Source: Bacteroidetes bacterium UBA1312
GTDB taxonomy: Bacteria > Bacteroidota > Bacteroidia > Chitinophagales > Chitinophagaceae
Direction of reading: 5' to 3'
NCBI GenBank assembly: GCA_002307135.1
Contig: DBTQ01000028.1
Coordinates: 1 to 44,970 of the forward strand
DNA length: 44,970 bases
In this document: positions 1 through 6,937 of the stretch, in pieces
Layout of the letters: each line of letters begins with the position of its first letter
Numbering within the stretch: position 1 is the stretch's first letter
The notes under the pieces: model-generated
The model's input: the letters and a program-made list of their open reading frames with translations, nothing else
Databases searched by the model: none
What the model was told of the DNA's origin: nothing
Position numbers and translations under genes: made by a program

Positions 1-478
1 TGGCTAATCCAATATTGCTCATGCCAGAAGTCGGCACAGTGCCTACATTTGGGTATAGCTTGTTTAATCCATCACCGAACGCATAAGTGCCGCTGGTATA
101 AGGGGTTAAGGTCATTGTAGTCGACCCAGAGGAGGGAGCAACGGCTGTTGTAATATTAGACACAATAGCTTCTACTCTGATGGTTGGTGAAATTTGCCAT
201 ACATATGGAGTTGTACTCGCCACAATATTTGAATCGCTCGCCAAAGTAGGCTTTGATATGAGGGAGGAGCTTTGCCAACCCAACCAAAATATCTGCTTTT
301 GGTATAGCCCTGTACCTGATCCATCGGCAAATTGTGCTTTTGATTCATTAAGAATCATAATACAACCACAAAGGACTAATGTCCAAGATTTTTTGAGTAA
401 TTTTTTTGAGTAATTTTTTTCTGTTCCCATCACTTTTGTGCAGTGCAAACCCTGCCTATTTTTTATATTTGTTGTCAT
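1..478 (-). CDS. Secreted fibrillar-adhesin-like protein, N-terminal part (runs off left edge)
   Basis: On the minus strand a frame is open from an ATG at 478 to the window edge, giving about 159 residues without a stop. A basic stretch (KKLLKKS, residues 26-31) and a hydrophobic segment TLVLCGCIMILNESKAQ ending near residue 49 look like a signal peptide cleaved after KAQ. The mature start contains GTGLYQKQIFWLGWQ, which resembles the opening of CshA-type non-repetitive domains found at the start of fibrillar adhesins in Bacteroidetes and streptococci; this match is from memory and uncertain. The rest is Ser/Thr-rich and beta-like. An alternative start, Met17 at 430, would give a more usual signal-peptide spacing. 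The C-terminus, where a T9SS or repeat domain would be expected, is outside the window. Confidence 0.6.
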   Translation of the reverse strand, partial: MTTNIKNRQGLHCTKVMGTEKNYSKKLLKKSWTLVLCGCIMILNESKAQFADGSGTGLYQKQIFWLGWQSSSLISKPTLASDSNIVASTTPYVWQISPTIRVEAIVSNITTAVAPSSGSTTMTLTPYTSGTYAFGDGLNKLYPNVGTVPTSGMSNIGLA

Positions 479-572
479 AATTACTAATTTATATTTTACA
501 ATACAAAATATACTAACAACCGTTTCCTAGCTGCTCAATATCATAAATAAAACTATAAATTAACATTTTATT

Positions 573-589
573 ATGTACATAAAGTACAT
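573..589. promoter_or_regulatory. Inverted repeat ATGTAC-N5-GTACAT, possible operator
   Basis: Perfect 6-bp arms with a 5-bp spacer lie 95 to 111 bp upstream of the adhesin start codon at 478. Related GTACAT or ACATGTAC strings recur near 1000-1065 in the same gap. This could be a regulator site for the adhesin gene. Function is inference only, and short palindromes are expected in AT-rich DNA. Confidence 0.25.
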
Positions 590-609
590 GACATAAAATT
601 TATAGATAG

Positions 610-834
610 TTTTTAGAAAATACAAAAAAGTATGGCGTAGTATATATTTCAAGAGGTAAGAATGTTGATGATACTTTTAATATAATCAACGTGGCTCTAC
701 CTACTCATGCGACAATACTTCATGGAGGATATTATTCAAATCTTTTTGATAATCTAAATGAGACGAACATAAATACGTTCTATAACATAAAGTCGGTCGG
801 AAAGAGTAAGTTTAAAAAACGTTTGCATTGTTGA
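610..834 (+). pseudogene. Coding-like remnant without start codon
   Basis: Between stops at 607-609 and 832-834 the plus strand reads 74 residues with protein-like composition, including KKYGVVYISRGKNVDDTFNI and ILHGGYYSNLFDNLN. There is no ATG at its beginning, so it is probably the 3' end of a gene lost by deletion or decay. I do not recognise the family. Its mixed charge and aromatic content contrast with the surrounding low-complexity AT-rich sequence. It could also be a chance open frame. Confidence 0.35.
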
Positions 835-1109
835 AGTAAGCTCACTACTTCGGTACATTTGCTCCATTTCAATACATTTTACATTGTTTGTGTTTTTTAC
901 CCACACCTAAATGGAATTCAAACACTATGATTAATATAATTGTCCCAAAATCTAAAAGATGAATCATTATTTTTAGTCATGATTTTAAATAAGATCATCA
1001 ATTTGTACATGATATGCATTTTTTTGTAAAATGAGTTTTCTGTTTTACAAAGTATCCTTTACATGTACTTATATTATGCAAATGTCACACCAAATATTCT
1101 AGTTAGTTG

Positions 1110-1125
1110 TACTACTATAGTAGTA
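1110..1125. promoter_or_regulatory. Perfect NarL-type 7-2-7 palindrome
   Basis: TACTACT-AT-AGTAGTA is a perfect 16-bp palindrome. Both heptamers fit the NarL/NarP half-site consensus TACYNMT and are arranged as an inverted pair with a 2-bp spacer, the 7-2-7 layout known for NarL/NarP. The next genes downstream encode a NarX-like kinase and a NarL/LuxR-type response regulator, so autoregulation is a reasonable inference. It lies about 245 bp upstream of the -7 element at 1372. Confidence 0.45.
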
Positions 1126-1161
1126 AATTGTCAATAAAATAGATAAGATATTGCCTATTTC

Positions 1162-1177
1162 TACTACTTATGTAGTG
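1162..1177. promoter_or_regulatory. Second, degenerate 7-2-7 palindrome
   Basis: TACTACT-TA-TGTAGTG repeats the left heptamer of the 1110-1125 site exactly. The right heptamer is degenerate, matching 5 of 7 consensus positions. Centre-to-centre distance to the first site is 52 bp, close to five helical turns, so two bound dimers would face the same side of the DNA. Confidence 0.35.
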
Positions 1178-1371
1178 GTGTGATAAATTTAATCATGCTT
1201 CAACAAATTTCTGTGTAGTCACATTGGGGATGGATTATACCGTTAAGTTTGGCCATTCATCTATATGTTTGTTATAAGACTAAATATTAAACAGTCGTGA
1301 ATACAATTTATTACCGCAGTTAATTCAATAGGGTTATAGGTATATGCAACGCAGATGTTATAAACACCCTT

Positions 1372-1379
1372 TACCTTTG
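1372..1379 (+). promoter_or_regulatory. Bacteroidetes -7 promoter element for the two-component genes
   Basis: TACCTTTG matches the Bacteroidetes sigma-ABfr -7 consensus TAnnTTTG exactly and is followed by GTAAC. No clear -33 TTG is seen at the expected distance. Transcription would start near 1385, about 53 nt before the kinase ATG at 1439, which supports that short gene model. Confidence 0.5.
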
Positions 1380-1438
1380 TAACAATATACGAAATTTATA
1401 TTAAGACAAAATAGCTTCAACAAACAAATAGAAGACAG

Positions 1439-2212
1439 ATGACTTGCATTTTATTTATTGTTATAATTAACTTAGTATATTTATATTTTTTGAGAAAACA
1501 GAATCTTGAAAATAAAGTATTGAAGAACGCTTCTGCAACTCAAAACATAGAGTATAGGTATTTATTAAACAAATTAAAGGAAGATGAGCGCAATAGAATT
1601 GCACAAGAAATTCATGACGACTTGGGCAGTACCCTTGTTTCCATTTCTATGGCAATCGAGATATTAAAATCAGATCCTCAAAATAAGATTGCACATTCGA
1701 CCATTAATAATGCAATTGAAAAATTAAATACAAAAACTAATAAAATCATTTGGAGTTTGAATATTCAAAATGACAATTTAAAAAGCCTACTTGCTTATAT
1801 TCGTACATTTGCAAAACCCTTTCTTGAAGAAGCGAAAATTGATTTGAATTGGATTGAAGCCAATCTGGTTGAACATTTAGCCGTTGATGGACATGTCCGT
1901 CGAGTAATATATCTGTCGGTAAAAGAATTGCTAACTAATATTGTAAAACATGCACACGCAAATATAGTTACTATAAGGATTTCATGCCATGCAAACCATT
2001 TAACAATTTTCATTTCTGATGATGGTACAGGAATGTTAAATGATAGTTCTAGCATGTCAAAACCTCGTATGGGGAATGGTATCCGTAACTTAAAGCAGAG
2101 TATGGAAAAAATTGGTGGGCAAATAATCTGGAATAATATTAATAGAGGTACACAAGTAAATATAACAATACCATTTGAAAATGCAAAAAACTATAACTAT
2201 AGTCATAGTTGA
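1439..2212 (+). CDS. Short membrane-anchored NarX/LytS-like sensor histidine kinase
   Basis: This 257-residue kinase phosphorylates a partner response regulator from ATP. Residues 4-18 form one hydrophobic segment, the likely membrane anchor. A HisKA_3 dimerisation domain follows, with the phosphoacceptor His59 in RNRIAQEIHDDLGSTL. A HATPase_c domain has an N-box (ELLTNIVKHAHAN, Asn167), a G1 box (DDGTGM, 194-199) and a G2 box (GNGIRNL, 212-218). Most relatives carry a long periplasmic, TPR or 7TM sensor before the kinase core, and none is present here. An in-frame TAG at 1412-1414 and the promoter at 1372 argue that the short form is genuine, not a misread start. It overlaps the response regulator gene by 32 bp, so the two are co-transcribed and translationally coupled. 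Confidence 0.9.
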   Translation: MTCILFIVIINLVYLYFLRKQNLENKVLKNASATQNIEYRYLLNKLKEDERNRIAQEIHDDLGSTLVSISMAIEILKSDPQNKIAHSTINNAIEKLNTKTNKIIWSLNIQNDNLKSLLAYIRTFAKPFLEEAKIDLNWIEANLVEHLAVDGHVRRVIYLSVKELLTNIVKHAHANIVTIRISCHANHLTIFISDDGTGMLNDSSSMSKPRMGNGIRNLKQSMEKIGGQIIWNNINRGTQVNITIPFENAKNYNYSHS

Positions 2213-2828
2213 AGATCTTGTTGATCATCAATTTTTTTTAAACACAATTATCAGTTCTGTTCCTGAATTTAAATCCATTCATCTTCCATTTAGTTGTTGT
2301 GAAGATGCGTTAGAAAAGATTCCTTCATTAAAACCTGACATTGTATTAATGGATATTGGTTTGCCTGGCTTATCTGGGATAGATTGCATTAAGAAATTAA
2401 AATTCTTATGTCCTGAAATAAAGTTTATGATTTGTACCGTACATAATGAAGATGAAAATGTATTTGAAGCGCTAAAAGCTGGGGCAGATTCATATATTTT
2501 GAAAAATAGCAAACCATACCAAATCATCGATGCAATCAGAGAACTATATATCGGTAATGCCCCCATTAGCAGTGATATTGCGAGAAAAATTTTGAATCAT
2601 TTATCGTTATCTCAAACAACAAATCAACATAAATCAAATCTTCAATATCACATTACACCCAAAGAAGCCGAAGTCTTAAACTTCCTATCTCAGGGGCATA
2701 CTTATCAGGAAGTTGCAGACAAATTATATATTAGTGTTAAAACATTAAAAAGGCATGTCTATACAATATATTTAAAACTTCATGTAGATAATAAAACAGA
2801 AGCTATAAATAAATATTTCGGGCCATAG
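2181..2828 (+). CDS. NarL/LuxR-family response regulator
   Basis: A 215-residue DNA-binding response regulator and the cognate partner of the upstream kinase. The N-terminal receiver domain has the acidic pair in VIVED (Glu11-Asp12), phosphoacceptor Asp58 in VLMDIGLPG, the switch Thr in ICTVHNED and the conserved Lys in ILKNSKP. The C-terminal LuxR-type helix-turn-helix spans PKEAEVLNFLSQGHTYQEVA to LKRHVYTIYLKL. I chose ATG 2181 because it begins right at the receiver strand (MQKTITIVIVED); the frame can be extended to a TTG at 2175. The start lies inside the kinase gene. It probably binds the 7-2-7 palindromes near 1110-1177; this is inference. Confidence 0.92.
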   Translation: MQKTITIVIVEDLVDHQFFLNTIISSVPEFKSIHLPFSCCEDALEKIPSLKPDIVLMDIGLPGLSGIDCIKKLKFLCPEIKFMICTVHNEDENVFEALKAGADSYILKNSKPYQIIDAIRELYIGNAPISSDIARKILNHLSLSQTTNQHKSNLQYHITPKEAEVLNFLSQGHTYQEVADKLYISVKTLKRHVYTIYLKLHVDNKTEAINKYFGP

Positions 2829-2995
2829 ATTCCCCTTTGGTCAAGAAGAAATGTACAAGGGTGAAATTACACTGCGGCATTAGAAACCACGTACTTGGGT
2901 AATGTTACAAAATGTGGAATCGCACTTTTTTTAGCCTACATTCCTATAAAACACCAAACTACATAAAAAGGTTAAAAATAAAAGAGAGGAATACA

Positions 2996-3037
2996 GAAAA
3001 GGGGCAGACCCATTAAATAACAGAACTGTCCCTTTTC
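2996..3037. terminator. Bidirectional hairpin terminator
   Basis: GAAAAGGGGCAG (2996-3007) pairs with CTGTCCCTTTTC (3026-3037) with one G-T mismatch and an 18-nt loop. It is flanked by A- and T-rich sequence. It lies 168 bp after the response regulator stop and 13 bp after the T9SS remnant stop on the other strand, so it could end transcription from either side. Confidence 0.55.
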
Positions 3038-3049
3038 TTTATTACATTA

Positions 3050-3306
3050 TCATTTCAACACTTGTATCTGTTGAATAACATTGTCACTATCGGTATTTAC
3101 TTTCAGTATATAAGCTCCATTGCTCAGTCGGTGCACATTTATCATATTGTTTGCATTAGCTGTTAAGTTGCGCCGAAGCAATACCCTACCTATTACATCA
3201 ATCAATTCATAACTACTTTTGGCTTTACTCCCTGCAAAACCACATTTAATTGCGTTCGAGTTATATTGTGATAAATATTTATATAATTACAAGCACAAAC
3301 ATTAGT
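3050..3306 (-). pseudogene. Frameshifted remnant of a T9SS C-terminal sorting domain
   Basis: Reading leftward from about 3306, one frame gives NYINIYHNITRTQLNVVLQG, which resembles the usual opening of a type A sorting domain (IYPNP...LNV). It runs into a stop after VKPKVVMN. The next frame carries on as SKAKSSYELIDVIGRVLLRR, then LSNGAYILKVNTDSDNVIQQ, and ends at a stop at 3052-3050. Joined by one frameshift, the two parts make a nearly complete sorting domain, the signal that sends proteins through the type IX system. The secreted cargo that should precede it is gone. Downstream is the hairpin at 2996-3037. A sequencing error could explain the frameshift but not the missing cargo. Confidence 0.7.
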
Positions 3307-3309
3307 ATC

Positions 3310-3636
3310 CTAAACTTCAAACTTCTGCCCCCAATCCGACATTAGTTCCATAACTGGTAGCAACTTTTTACCTTCTTTAGTAAGTGAATATTCAACTTTG
3401 GGTGGAATAACTTCATAAACTTTTCGGCTGACAACACCACTAGCCTCCAATTCTCTCAAAACTTGTGTGAGCATTTTATCATTAATGCCGACCAAGATCT
3501 TTTTCATTTCCCCAAACCGTTTTGTACCATCCCTCAAATTCCAAAATACCAAGCCTTTCCACCTACCTCCAATTACCGACAAGGTCAAATCTACTGGACA
3601 ATAAAAATAGGTGCCGTCTAATTTATATCGTTTCAT
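3310..3636 (-). CDS. HxlR-family winged-helix transcriptional regulator
   Basis: 108 residues, the usual size for HxlR/MarR-like regulators of redox, aldehyde or quinone stress. The family core is clear: CPVDLTLSVIGGRWKGLVFW at residues 13-32, then the recognition region MLTQVLRELEASGVVSRKVY, the wing (VIPPKVEYSLTKEGKKLLPV) and a C-terminal dimerisation helix. Cys13 sits where thiol-sensing members keep a conserved N-terminal cysteine, which suggests redox sensing. It is divergent from the SnoaL-like gene at 3943, with 306 bp between them containing a palindrome at 3711-3726. HxlR members usually regulate the neighbouring divergent gene; that role is inferred here. Confidence 0.9.
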   Translation of the reverse strand: MKRYKLDGTYFYCPVDLTLSVIGGRWKGLVFWNLRDGTKRFGEMKKILVGINDKMLTQVLRELEASGVVSRKVYEVIPPKVEYSLTKEGKKLLPVMELMSDWGQKFEV

Positions 3637-3710
3637 AACAAGTTTATTTTTAACAAAAATAAAAACGTTCAGCCATACTTACCAAATACACAGTGCTTTC
3701 ATTTTAGGTA

Positions 3711-3746
3711 GTATATTGTTATATACAAGTGCTTGTTTCACCTTTG
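3711..3746 (+). promoter_or_regulatory. Candidate HxlR operator overlapping a promoter
   Basis: GTATATTGTTATATAC (3711-3726) is an inverted repeat with 6-bp perfect arms. Its centre contains a TTG (3716-3718) placed 20 bp before CACCTTTG (3739-3746), which matches the -7 consensus TAnnTTTG at 7 of 8 positions. A regulator bound at the palindrome would cover the -33 region of a rightward promoter. The predicted start, near 3752, leaves a long leader of about 190 nt before the SnoaL-like ATG at 3943. That leader shows no clear gene. Confidence 0.4.
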
Positions 3747-3942
3747 CATTATCAAATAATTGCAAAAGCATCAGCAGAGAAATTAGTAATCATTACTAAA
3801 CGAGCTTCTCAAGGAAATTGAAACCAATTATTGGCAAACAATATGATTTTAGTAACGTCTTGAAAGTATATAAAAACATGGGAAACAGAGAAAAAACATA
3901 ACAAAACAGTAATTATCAATAACAATTAAAAAAGCGAAAAAA

Positions 3943-4464
3943 ATGAAGAAAGTAATGTTCAGTATGCTCTTAGCAGCGTTATCAACCAATGCAATTTTTG
4001 CACAATCAAAAACAAATTGTATAACTAAAAAAACAAACAAAATGGAAACCACTCAAAACAAAGAGACAGCTTTAAACTTATCAAAAGCAATAATGACAGG
4101 TAAATGGGATAAGGTAAATGACTTATTAGACGACAATTTTCAATATATCGGAGACGGACAGCCCGCCATCAACAAGCAACAGTATATCTACTTTATGAAA
4201 GAGGTTCTTTCAAAAGGATTTACCAATATGGATATGCAATTTCATAGAGTAATTTGTGAAGGTAATATGGTCGCGGTTGATTATACCAATATGATGGATA
4301 ATACGGGTGAATATTTTGGAATACCTGCAACAGGAAAAAGAATTGCAAGCACTGGTCAATTTATGAGGGAAATCAAAAATGGGAAAGTTATTGCGGAATG
4401 GCAAACAACAAATTCATACGGGATGATGATACAATTGGGCGTAATTCCTGCACCTAAAAAATAA
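3943..4464 (+). CDS. Secreted SnoaL-like (NTF2-fold) protein
   Basis: 173 residues. A signal peptide is visible (MKKVMFSMLLAALSTNAIFA, cleavage before QSK). The mature part looks like a SnoaL/ester-cyclase NTF2-like fold: an N-terminal helix with ALNLSKAIMTGKWDKVNDLL, then DDNFQYIGDGQPAINKQQY, and C-terminal strands ending EWQTTNSYGMMIQLGVIP. Such proteins act on small hydrophobic ligands or bind them; no substrate can be named. A second Met (residue 34, in NKMETTQNKETALNL) could start a cytoplasmic form. It is divergent from the HxlR regulator and is its probable target. A strong terminator lies 23 bp after the stop. Confidence 0.75.
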   Translation: MKKVMFSMLLAALSTNAIFAQSKTNCITKKTNKMETTQNKETALNLSKAIMTGKWDKVNDLLDDNFQYIGDGQPAINKQQYIYFMKEVLSKGFTNMDMQFHRVICEGNMVAVDYTNMMDNTGEYFGIPATGKRIASTGQFMREIKNGKVIAEWQTTNSYGMMIQLGVIPAPKK

Positions 4465-4486
4465 ATAAGATAACCGTTAGTGTTTT

Positions 4487-4516
4487 ATAGAGGCAACAAG
4501 TACTTGTTGCCTCTAT
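4487..4516 (+). terminator. Rho-independent terminator after the SnoaL-like gene
   Basis: A perfect 30-bp palindrome built on AGAGGCAACAAG and its complement, followed directly by TTTTCTTTTTG. It is placed 23 bp after the stop codon at 4464. Confidence 0.85.
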
Positions 4517-4614
4517 TTTTCTTTTTGTAAATCTATTTGGATTTGTAATTAACTCATTTTATTGTTCAATTTTATGGACTCAATTAGGGATTATGTACTA
4601 ATCGAAGAATACCA

Positions 4615-5150
4615 CTACCATTTAAATGATTGTTTGTTGTCACAGGAATGGAATACCTCCACTCCAACAAAACCGACTTTCCATTTTTCTGAAAATTCAA
4701 TTTGAATTTGTGGTCTTAACACCATCTCCCCTGCATCTCCTTTTCCCCATGTTTGATTTACTTCAAGCGCAACAAAATTTTCCTTGCGTCCTTTTCCGAA
4801 GCGGTCGCTTGCTGTAGGGTTAAAACGGAATACCATTTTACTTTCGTTGTCCTCAAAAGTTTGTCTGATAGCTGGACCTGTATAGAGAATCGTGTGTAAC
4901 CTTTCACCCCAAATCTTTGCAATAGAAAAAATGAATTATACACATTTCCTTCTATTATCGGCTTGCCAAATTGCACAAAAGGAGAACTTTCAAACTCATT
5001 AAAATAACCTACTGAAAGAGTAGTTTTAGCTTTCTTAAAAGAATGAATAGTGTAGTTAAATCCTAACCTCAATGGCATTGCACTTTGTACATTACCTCCC
5101 TCTTCGGGAACTATTATGTCTTGTCCTCCTAAAGCTAATGGTTGACCAAT
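4615..5150 (-). pseudogene. Frameshifted 3' fragment of an unidentified gene, possibly outer-membrane beta-rich
   Basis: On the minus strand one frame opens just after a stop at 5153-5151 and reads IGQPLALGGQDIIVPEEGGN, then MPLRLGFNYTIHSFKKAKTT and FFLLQRFGVKGYTRFSIQVQ, until it loses sense near 4840. A second frame continues from there with MVFRFNPTASDRFGKGRKEN, ALEVNQTWGKGDAGEMVLRP and FSEKWKVGFVGVEVFHSCDN, to a stop at 4615. The two frames together look like one alternating-strand protein broken by a frameshift, with no start or signal peptide. The family is not recognised. It sits just downstream of the T9SS gene at 5241, on the same strand. A single base error could restore the frame, but the 5' end is still missing. 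Confidence 0.6.
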
Positions 5151-5184
5151 TTACAAAGCTAAAATCACTAACAAATGTAAAAAA

Positions 5185-5221
5185 TTAAAGAAAGAATGCC
5201 AGAGACACATCCTTTCTTTAA
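5185..5221 (-). terminator. Terminator of the T9SS gene pair
   Basis: TTAAAGAAAG (5185-5194) pairs with CTTTCTTTAA (5212-5221), with an inner ATG/CAT pairing. Read on the minus strand it is followed by a T-rich run (AATTTTTTAC). It lies 20 bp after the stop codon at 5241. Confidence 0.5.
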
Positions 5222-5240
5222 ATAGTAATCATTAATTGAT

Positions 5241-6902
5241 TTATTGTTTTACGAAGGTTTGTACCTTCCTGACAGTGCCATTGATATACACAACAGAATA
5301 AACGCCCGAAGCTAAATTACTAATATGAAGCTCAATCAATGTACCATTACGGGAATAACTGACTGGGAGCGCTTTTCCCAATACATCATACACCAGCAAT
5401 TGTTCTTCATTTTGCTGGGTATTTAAGCCTGTTTCGACAAACAACATTGTTTGAGCAGGGTTTGGATAAATGTTTAGGCCTTTTTCAGTTAGTGTGAACG
5501 TTCGGACTCCCAGTGCAGGTAGAGGACTACAATACACATTCCAAGCTGTATCCGCCAAGTGTGTGATAGCGGTAAAATCCAAATGGCCACACGCATTTCC
5601 TGTGGTATCAGTAGCTATAAACACCATACCCAGTTTAGTTTTGCTATTAGGTAAAAAGGTGTAATCATTAGTACTCAATACATATTTACGATTACCTGCC
5701 TTTGCATTGCTATCACACATTTCCGTATTCGGATACACATAATTGCCTGTATATGACGAACCAGGCGACCTACCCATTAAATCAGCTCTAAAAATATGTT
5801 GGCCATAAGCAGTCTTGGCGTGCATATAGTTATTGTATGAGGAATCATTATTGGGAGTGTTATATTCAAAGCGATTTATCACACTAGTAAAAAAATCAAA
5901 ACTACCCGCTGGCACTGTTCCTCGGCACACATCGCCGGGCATTTCCACAAAGCTCAATCCCGTCATTGGTGCATGATAGCCATACGAACTTATACCGCCG
6001 CCTGTATCCGACAAAGCCGAATTATAAGTAACAGCCATCCGGTGTGTGGAATCGAAGCCAATATAGTCATCATAAGGATTACCTATTGCGGGGTTTGCAA
6101 AAAAGCCCAACCGGAAACCGGTATATTTATTGGGTGATTTGTTGTACATCGTAAACTCATAAAACATCATGTTGTCCACAGCCGATCCTCTGTTATAGCC
6201 ATAAACCATTGCATGGCATTCTACACCCAGTGGTCTTCCTTTTGTATTGTTGTGCGTAGCGCCATTATCACTAAACACCCACCAAAGCATCTGATCGCCC
6301 TTCATGTCGGGATAATCACCATCCAGAGGATTATAAATGCCATCGCCATTGACATCTACAAACGGTGCCATTTCGGAGCTGATACTGAGCGATACTCCTC
6401 CATTGCCTTTGGCATATATATTGCCTTTGGCTGGCCAGGTCAGTATTATATCCTGTGTGGTGGTGAGTGTATGCTTAGGTGTGGCCAAAAAAACATTAAT
6501 ATCTGCTCTGTTTATTTTCCATATTTTCGCCCAGTTATACGAACTGAGGTAGGTTACCGTATCTGCCGCATCCAGCGGGCCAGGCCAGTAATCATTTGTA
6601 CTAGGATAATAGGATAAAGACGTAAATATAGATTCTGCGGATATATGCAGTTTCCCTGCATCGTCGATGCCACTCATCCAAAGAGTACCCTGAAGTGCCA
6701 CGTGCTTTCCTGTACCTTTTGGATATTCGCATTTAGCTCCTTTCGATGCGGTATCATTACCTCTCCACATAACCCCATTTACCATATGGGCAGCATTGAA
6801 CCGGTTTACATCCAAATATTCTGTAGCTGAAAATCCTATAGTTTGGGCTTTGCTACCCAAAGCCGCAATAGAAAACAGGCTGAATAATAATTTTTTCTTC
6901 AT
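5241..6902 (-). CDS. T9SS-secreted protein with type A sorting domain (paralogue 1)
   Basis: 553 residues, exported by Sec and then type IX secretion. Signal peptide MKKKLLFSLFSIAALGSKAQ. The cargo is unnamed but shows conserved blocks: EYLDVNRFNAAHMVNGVMW, WMSGIDDAGKLHISAE (75-90), and a calcium-loop-like DVNGDGIYNPLDGDYPD (183-199) followed by KGDQMLWWVFSDNG. The last 75 residues are a sorting domain: GLNIYPNPAQTMLFVETG, then LLVYDVLGKALPV, then LASGVYSVVYINGTVRKVQT. It is the second of two tandem paralogues, starting 35 bp after the end of the gene at 6938-8545, so the two are probably co-transcribed from the right. Substrate and role are unknown. Confidence 0.88.
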   Translation of the reverse strand: MKKKLLFSLFSIAALGSKAQTIGFSATEYLDVNRFNAAHMVNGVMWRGNDTASKGAKCEYPKGTGKHVALQGTLWMSGIDDAGKLHISAESIFTSLSYYPSTNDYWPGPLDAADTVTYLSSYNWAKIWKINRADINVFLATPKHTLTTTQDIILTWPAKGNIYAKGNGGVSLSISSEMAPFVDVNGDGIYNPLDGDYPDMKGDQMLWWVFSDNGATHNNTKGRPLGVECHAMVYGYNRGSAVDNMMFYEFTMYNKSPNKYTGFRLGFFANPAIGNPYDDYIGFDSTHRMAVTYNSALSDTGGGISSYGYHAPMTGLSFVEMPGDVCRGTVPAGSFDFFTSVINRFEYNTPNNDSSYNNYMHAKTAYGQHIFRADLMGRSPGSSYTGNYVYPNTEMCDSNAKAGNRKYVLSTNDYTFLPNSKTKLGMVFIATDTTGNACGHLDFTAITHLADTAWNVYCSPLPALGVRTFTLTEKGLNIYPNPAQTMLFVETGLNTQQNEEQLLVYDVLGKALPVSYSRNGTLIELHISNLASGVYSVVYINGTVRKVQTFVKQ

Positions 6903-6937
6903 TGGTTATTTGTTTTATAATGGTCAAGATAGCTTTA

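Larger units (their letters stand above)
479..1438. other. AT-rich 960-bp intergenic gap with remnants and palindromes
   Basis: No intact gene is visible on either strand. The gap separates the leftward adhesin gene from the rightward histidine kinase. It contains an inverted repeat near the adhesin start (573-589), a coding-like remnant (610-834), two similar palindromes (1110-1125 and 1162-1177) and a promoter element (1372-1379). The rest, about 840-1105 and 1180-1370, is AT-rich with nothing recognisable. Confidence 0.6.

Noticed and set aside
3752..3905. Short coding-like strings in the leader before the SnoaL-like gene
   Set aside because: Fragments in two competing frames look faintly protein-like, but each is under 25 codons and neither joins into a recognisable gene.
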